Source: Rhipicephalus microplus
Taxonomy: Eukaryota > Arthropoda > Arachnida > Ixodida > Ixodidae
Length of the DNA stretch: 64,000 nucleotides
Assembly (NCBI RefSeq): GCF_043290135.1
Contig: NC_134705.1
Coordinates: 41,072,771-41,136,770, forward strand
Direction: 5' to 3'
This document shows, piece by piece, positions 58,790-64,000 of the stretch (the stretch's first letter is position 1; each line of letters starts with the position of its first letter). The position numbers and the translations under genes were made by a program. Below the pieces are notes generated by a model. It worked only from the letters and a program-made list of their open reading frames with translations, did no database searches and was not told where the DNA came from.

Positions 58790-60860
58790 AACCTTGCCAA
58801 AACTTCTGTATGGTGCTCTGGTGCAATCCTATGACCGGTAGCTGTCCGATCAAAAATTTTGGGCATGCTTTATTGCATTCTAGGGTATTTTGACTATTTA
58901 TGACATGTGAAAGCCACAGTGCTTGGCTGCCGTCTCAAAACCAATTTCTGTCTCATCAAGAAGTGTCAGATGCACATTGTAGATGTTAAAAGATATTGAA
59001 ACTAGCTGCAAAGTGCAGAAACCTCCAACAGAGCACTGACCTGCAATGACAGTCCAGCCTAGAAGTCATTTGTAGTGCTCCTTAACACGTTCAAATAAAG
59101 TTGTCGAACACTGGAATGATCTACTTGGCTTTGTTCGTGATACCAGCGTGTCTGACTTTTTGGAGGCACTTATATCATATTAATGTTCTGTTTCTCTCAT
59201 TTCTTATTGGGGTGCACTCGGGGGGTAGTGATATTTGTTTACGTTGGCAGACTTACTGTGATATCACTGTTTAAATGCTTTCATTTTGTATATATGTACA
59301 CCACTTCTGCAGTAGCCTCACATTGGGCTGCCGTATTTGAAAATAAATAAATATACCATCTGAAAGTGTTCCACGCTGTGCTTGGTTCCAATCAGATCAC
59401 TAATATCTGTTGCATCATGAAGTGTCAGGTGTGTTTTATTGCATTGGAGAACATTTTGACTGCCTTCCATACAGAGTTCAGTTCCAGTATTATGACCGAT
59501 ATCTGTGACTTCATGAAGAGTTGAGTGCAGTTTGTCGTTTAACAGAATACTTTAACTATAGACAACATCCAGAAGTATTCCATACAGGGTTCAGTTGCAG
59601 TCCTATGACCAATATCTGTCTTATCATGAGGTTTCAGGTACAGTTAATTGCGTTAAAGCATATTTTTACCACAAAAAATGCCCAAAGGCATTATATGTAA
59701 TGCTTGGTTCCATTCCTATGACCAGTATCTGTTGTATCATTAAGAGCGAGGTGCGGTTTATTGCATTAGAGGTTATTTCCGATACGCTTATCATTTGAAA
59801 GCCCCCTGCACAGTGTACAGTTACAGTCTCATGACCTAAATCCGTCGCATCATGAAGAGTAGGTGTGGGTTGTTGCATTGGAGAACATTGTGGTTGCAGA
59901 CAACATTCGAAAGCCTTCTATACAGGGTTCAGTTTCAATATTATGACCGATATCTGTGACTTCATGAACAGTTGGGTGCGGCTTGTCACTTTAGAGAATA
60001 CTTTGACTAAAGACAACGTCCAGAAGTCTTTCATACAGGGTTCAGTTCCAATATTATGACCTATATCTGTGACTTCATAAACAGGTGGGTGTCGTTTTAG
60101 TGAATACTTTGACTTAAGACAACGTTCAGAAGTCTTGCATTAGGGCTTCAGTTCTAATATTATGACCGATATCTGTGACTTCATAAACAGTTGGATGTCG
60201 TTTGTCGTTTTAGAGAACACATTGACTAAAGACAACGTCCAGAGGTCTTGCATTAAGGTTTCAGTTCTAATATTATGACCGATATTTGCGACTTAATAAA
60301 CAGTTCGGTGTCATTTGTCGTTTTAGAGAATACTTTGACTAAAGACAACGTCCAGCAGTCTTCCATACAGGGTTCAGTACTGATATTATGACCTATATCT
60401 GTGACTTCATAAACAGGTGGGTGTCGTTTGTCGTTTTAGAGAATACTTTGACTAAAGACAACGTTCAGAAGTCTTGCATTAGAGCTTCAGTTCTAATATT
60501 ATGACCGATATCTGTGACTTCATAAACAGTTGGATGTCGTTTGTCATTTTAGAGAATACATTGACTAAAGACAACGTCCAGAGGTCTTGCATTAAGGTTT
60601 CAGTTCTAATATTATGACCGATATCTGTCACATCATGAAGTGTCAGGCACAGTTAGTTGCATTAGAGCACATTTCGACTATGGAAAATGCCCGAAGGCAT
60701 TCTACGCAGTATTTGGTTCCTATCTTATGGCCAATATCAGTTGTATCAATAAGAACCAGGTGTGCTTTGTTGCATTAGAAGATGTTTCGAACACGCACAT
60801 CAGCCGAAAGCCTGCTACTCTGGCCTCAATTGTAGTCTTATGACTGACTTAGTTGTGTCA
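58790..60860 (+). repeat. tandem array of about 115-bp units inside C
   Basis: About 15-17 diverged units, each with a TATGACC(G/T)ATATCTGT core, (G)ACTTCAT(A/G)AA, a GTCGTTTTAGAGAATAC-like part and ACTAAAGACAACGTCCAGA. Units at 59930-60620 are the most alike; outer units diverge. Interrupted by a LINE tail at 59085-59352. Confidence 0.8.
59085..59352 (+). pseudogene. 3' tail of a CR1/L2-type LINE
   Basis: Reads VVEHWNDLLGFVRDTSVSDF from 59100 and stops at TAA 59181-59183: the very end of ORF2. The 3' untranslated region ends GAAAATAAATAAATA near 59352. Severely 5'-truncated; it lies inside the tandem array of element C, so it arrived after the array formed. Confidence 0.75.
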
Positions 60861-61019
60861 GATCATAAAGTTGCAGGCGTGATTATTAAGTTGACTGATA
60901 TAAAATATGTTGGTAAATATACTGAAGGTACCAGCATATGCAAGATATTGTTAGTAACTTTGGTAGTGCAGGTATAGAAACCCGGTGGTTTGTAAACCTG
61001 ATCAGGAGGGCAGGCACGC

Positions 61020-61165
61020 CTCATTCACCACAGAGAGGAGGGGGGGGGGGGGGGAGAGCTCAATGTCAACTCCATATATTAACATAATAGGGAGGGGGTG
61101 CTAAGTCAGCCCTGGGGAGGGGCACTGGGACAAACTTTTGCCCCCCCCCCCCTCCTTAAGGAGAA
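61020..61165. repeat. G-run and C-run block in element C
   Basis: A run of about 16 G near 61038-61054, GGGAGGGGG near 61090 and a run of about 13 C near 61140-61152. These could pair or form G-quadruplexes, and assembly errors are common here. Confidence 0.6.
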
Positions 61166-61581
61166 CCCTGCATACGCCTATGATAGACGTACAGTATGCT
61201 AGACGCGAATGTTCATTCGCGGGAGCGGCGCACGCACCGATGTTGATTTCTGGTGCATACCGCTGTAGTTACTTTGGGCACTGAAATGTCAATTACTTCT
61301 AAAATAGTCTAAACTGTGGTGTTTGAAGCACTATCAATTTGTTAACGTGTTCTCATATCCTCTAAAACATACATTCCCGCTTCAGTTGAGAACGTGCCGT
61401 TCTGTGCTGAACTTGGACAGTTCTAAGCCAAAAGATCAAGCAACATTGTGCATCGGCCTTGGACGCGTGGGCGTCAACGCGGTCGACGCGTGCCAGTAGT
61501 TGCGCGCCCTTTTCCTCCACAGCCGCGACTAGACGCTTTTGACGCGTAGGCGCGTGCATACGCGTGCCAGTGGTTGGCACT

Positions 61582-61748
61582 TAAGTGAAAAGCTTCTGTG
61601 ACGGTACTTCGGACCGTACAGGGTGGTTCGACGTCTCGGCCCACTTGATTACGAGGTTGTCCCCGACGGCATCACGAACTCTCAACGACGCCGATCGCGA
61701 CCTGAAGTCGTCCATGTCGCGCGCCTCAAGCCGTTTCATGCGCGTTAA
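61582..61748 (+). pseudogene. C-terminal end of element A integrase, after element C
   Basis: Continues the integrase frame cut at 57128: SEKLL, TGA at 61599-61601, then RYFGPYRVVRRLGPLDYEVV, RRRSRPEVVHVARLKPF and TAA 61746-61748. This GPYR chromodomain-like end is usual in gypsy integrases. Its exact fit with the left part defines the TAA duplication of C. Confidence 0.88.
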
Positions 61749-61875
61749 CAAACTGAAAAAATGTTTTTTGTATTATTATTGTATCGTAATTTATTCATTG
61801 TACTTTCTCGCATTATTGTTGTACCTTCATCTTTAGTTAAAGCATCGGGACGATGCCTTTTTCAGAGGGGGGCAA

Positions 61876-62264
61876 TGCCACGTTCCATTTCCCAAGTTTT
61901 GCTATCGTCCGAAAACACTACACAATTCTCAGCGCAAACCGCGCCTGCATTTTTCGAGAAGCTTCCGGACGGTAGTAGATCATTTCGATAAGATCAAGCC
62001 TACCCTGCGAACTGTACTGACTATACTGGAACCTACGCCACCGCCAGCGATAACGCTAGAACATTCGACGGCAAGAGTATAAATGCCGACGCGCTTCGCC
62101 GCTTGTCAGTTCTTGATCGAAGGCCGACGCCTCGTTCACTGCTATCTGTGCAAGACTGCTACTGTAATCGGACTTTCCGTTTACCGGGTACAGGTTCGCC
62201 AAAATAAACAGTTATATCCCAACACAAAGACTCCTGTCTTCGGCCACGTCACGACCCCGTGACA
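61876..62264 (+). repeat. 3' LTR of element A
   Basis: 389 bases, TGCCACG to GTGACA, after the polypurine tract 61864-61875. Confidence 0.92.
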
Positions 62265-62308
62265 ATATCGTGATTTTGGGACGTTAAACCTCACAAATCT
62301 TGATCCTT
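62265..62308 (+). mobile_element. tRNA-derived SINE, right part, split by gypsy A
   Basis: ATATCGTGATTTTGGGACGT and TAAACCTCACAAATCTTG complete the SINE that stops at 46641. Confidence 0.85.
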
Positions 62309-62619
62309 CAAAAGGTTAATTTTGATTATACTTTTGAATATTTTTGCATATGTAGTGTTTTATCGTACTGTTTACCACCTGACTGCGAATTATTACACAC
62401 TTTTGACACTTCTATTAATTCAAAAATATTTTTGCTCTCCAACTTGTTTGTTTTGGAAATGGAATTTCATTGTTGATAATTTGGTTTGCTGCAGTGCATG
62501 CTGGAGCACTTTTCAAACAAACAACAATGTTCGTCCCGTTCTCTTGTGGTAATGAATTAGGCAACTCGACAAAAAATGCTGACTGACATCACAGAAGGCT
62601 TTAGTGAGACTCCATAATA
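62309..62619. other. no recognised feature
   Basis: AT-rich, no motif recognised. Confidence 0.4.
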
Positions 62620-62852
62620 ATGTGTGGGGTTTGTAGTCCCAAAATCATCATTGATTGAAATAAGCGCCGTAGTGGAGGGCTCCGGAAATTTCAACCACTT
62701 GGGCTTACTTAAAGTGCACCGCTAGATGAGCACACGGGCCTATAGCATTTTTACCTCCATCAAAAACGCAGCTGTCGCAGCCGAGATTCGAACCCGTGAC
62801 CTGTGGGTCAGCAGCCGAGTACCTCAGCCACTAGACCACTGCGGCGGGGCTT
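62620..62852 (-). mobile_element. tRNA-derived SINE, full length, minus strand
   Basis: Minus-strand head CCCCGCCGCAGTGGTCTAGT GGCTGAGGTACTCGG (box A) and ACAGGTCACGGGTTCGAATC (box B, best preserved in the window). The body then runs down to CATTATTATGGAG. The box B matches the pol III consensus GGTTCGAATC. Confidence 0.85.
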
Positions 62853-64000
62853 CGTGTGCCTCGAATATGCGTTTCATTGGCTCACCTCAAACATGACATA
62901 ACTATGTTAGAATCTTTGAAAAAGTGATACTGCCTACATTTCGTCGCTATGACTATGCACCATTCCTCGTCTATTTCGCATGTGCATGTTCTATCGATGC
63001 AGCCTTCCTCGAAAATCGGCACATTTGCAATCGTTTCATCTTTCTGCATAATATAGTTCACACAGGTTCGAGTCTTCTATGGCACCGATATCCATCGTCG
63101 CGCCTTCTGCACACCACACCTGGTGATTTTATCTTCCAAATATTGGGCCCGTTAGATCAATTCTGAATTGTTTTCGTTTTCTTTAGTTTTTGTTTTATTT
63201 TCTGCGTAATGTGCGTTTTTGGAATGAGCTTGATGGGTATCTGCGCAGACTGGGTGCTGGAAAATTGTAAAAAGCGAATTGCGTAAAAAGGTATTTTGTT
63301 AAATTGTACTTTTTTCACGGTGCTGAACATTTCTATTTACACTGGCTATATTTGAAAACAGAGAGAGCAGCATTTTCAATAAATAACATAAATTTATGCA
63401 CCTATCAGGCTAAGAGCTTCGCCCTTTCAGGGAAAAAGATTTTTTTTTTTCAATATACGAAAAACAAGCTTCTATGCCCACCAACTCCTGAATATTGATC
63501 GTACCCCCCCCCCCCCCCTTATCCCGCACTGCGCCGCCGCCGATTCGATGGAACCCGCACCGTCGACGCACCACCGCAGGCAGTTTTAGTACAGGCGCAC
63601 AGGTATAGTTACAACACATGTAAGAATACAAGTAACAATCATTTAACTACCCAAAAAACTAGCAAGTACTACTGCCTTTCTTAAGAGTGCAGGTAATTGG
63701 AGGGCACTGGGCAGAAAAGGCGAGAACAGAGTATTCTACAACAATGCATAAAAGTGTGCTTACAACATAGCCTGCTTCAACCGTGAAGCAATGGTCAACA
63801 ACCGTTGCAGAATATGAAGAGCCGAGTGGATCGCGCGGTAATGTTATGCCACACGCTCACCTTCTTATACAGCGCAGAGTTACCCTTCAGGGGGGGGGGG
63901 GGGGGGCTGCGAAGTTTCATGGCAGCGTCCCCCCTGCCTATTCAGTCAATGTATACGGCAGATATTGGGCCCCCGCCCATCCTAGGTGACCAGGGTAAAG
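62853..64000. other. no recognised feature
   Basis: No gene or repeat family recognised. A C-run near 63507-63521 and a G-run near 63891-63905 are present. Open stretches are at most about 80 codons. Confidence 0.4.

Larger units (their letters stand above)
57129..61581. mobile_element. DNA transposon C, non-autonomous, in integrase of A
   Basis: Inverted ends: AGTGCCAACCACTGGCACGC at the left and the same sequence on the other strand at the right. The match runs about 50 bases, with the first 26 perfect and two mismatches after. TAA flanks both ends (57126-57128 and 61582-61584), a 3-bp target duplication. The host integrase reads straight across when C is left out. Each end contains an internal palindrome GTGCCA-x5-TGGCAC, and a related ACGCGTGCCAGTAGTTG word sits inside the right end at about 61486. 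No transposase is visible in 4.45 kb. 3-bp TWA duplications are typical of PIF/Harbinger, but the ends do not let me assign a superfamily. Confidence 0.85.
46642..62264 (+). mobile_element. Ty3/gypsy retrotransposon A, with two nested insertions
   Basis: 389-bp LTRs at both ends start TGCCACG and end GTGACA. ATAT occurs on both sides (46638-46641 and 62265-62268) as a 4-bp duplication of SINE sequence. Primer site TGGTGGAGGTGC begins at 47033 and the polypurine tract AGAGGGGGGCAA is at 61864-61875. Own sequence: 46642-47740, 52966-57128 and 61582-62264, about 5.9 kb. The rest is element B in gag and element C in integrase. No env. Confidence 0.93.

Noticed and set aside
58790..60860. CRISPR array
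   Set aside because: Units are tandem, about 115 bp and diverged, without short exact repeats and unique spacers; the genome is eukaryotic.
46642..62264. Endogenous retrovirus with env
   Set aside because: No envelope-like frame between the integrase end (61748) and the polypurine tract (61864); it is a gag-pol retrotransposon.

Overview
The window is animal nuclear DNA, most likely from a hard (ixodid) tick. The clues are five copies, whole or broken, of a tRNA-derived SINE that resembles the family I recall from ixodid ticks (Ruka), a RTE-type LINE tail ending in a TGATGATGA-like sequence, long GATA, GTA and GGAT microsatellites, and an intron-bearing transposase gene. I see no rRNA, no true tRNA, no bacterial operon, no CRISPR array and no convincing single-copy host gene. 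Almost everything recognisable is mobile DNA or simple repeat. All family names come from reading motifs by eye; nothing was searched.

Layout. 1-2.45 kb: end of a CR1/L2-type LINE. 2.5-3.25 kb: a SINE split by a probable MITE. 4.1-4.8 kb: a 59-bp perfect inverted repeat between complementary microsatellites. 5.6-7.05 kb: one copy of a short repeat family split by an inverted copy of the same family. 7.65-11.2 kb: a SINE with 15-bp target duplications and three LINE fragments. 13-16.8 kb: SINEs, an RTE LINE and an L2-like LINE, all decayed. 17-17.8 kb: LTR and gag start of a Ty3/gypsy element with a tRNA-Trp-like primer site. 18.55-20.6 kb: a candidate DNA transposon. 21.7-27.73 kb: a full-length but dead I-superfamily LINE with 15-bp target duplications. 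30.69-35.89 kb: an old Ty3/gypsy element. 36.5-36.9 kb: GGAT/GGAC repeat. 37.0-38.8 kb: LINE tail, tRNA-like element and a MITE. 39.7-40.37 kb: tandem repeats.

40.38-45.85 kb holds the most notable item: a P-family DNA transposon with matching terminal inverted repeats, a 7-bp flanking direct repeat, and a nine-exon minus-strand transposase gene. With consensus splice sites it reads 915 codons without a break, with a THAP domain at the N-terminus.

46.49-62.31 kb is a nested stack. A SINE was entered by gypsy element A (389-bp LTRs, 4-bp duplication ATAT). Its gag was then entered by gypsy element B (175-bp LTRs, 4-bp duplication CCCT). The end of its integrase was entered by a 4.45-kb DNA element C (about 50-bp inverted ends, 3-bp duplication TAA). 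C carries a roughly 115-bp tandem array, itself interrupted by a LINE tail. The rest, to 64 kb, has one minus-strand SINE and otherwise nothing I recognise.
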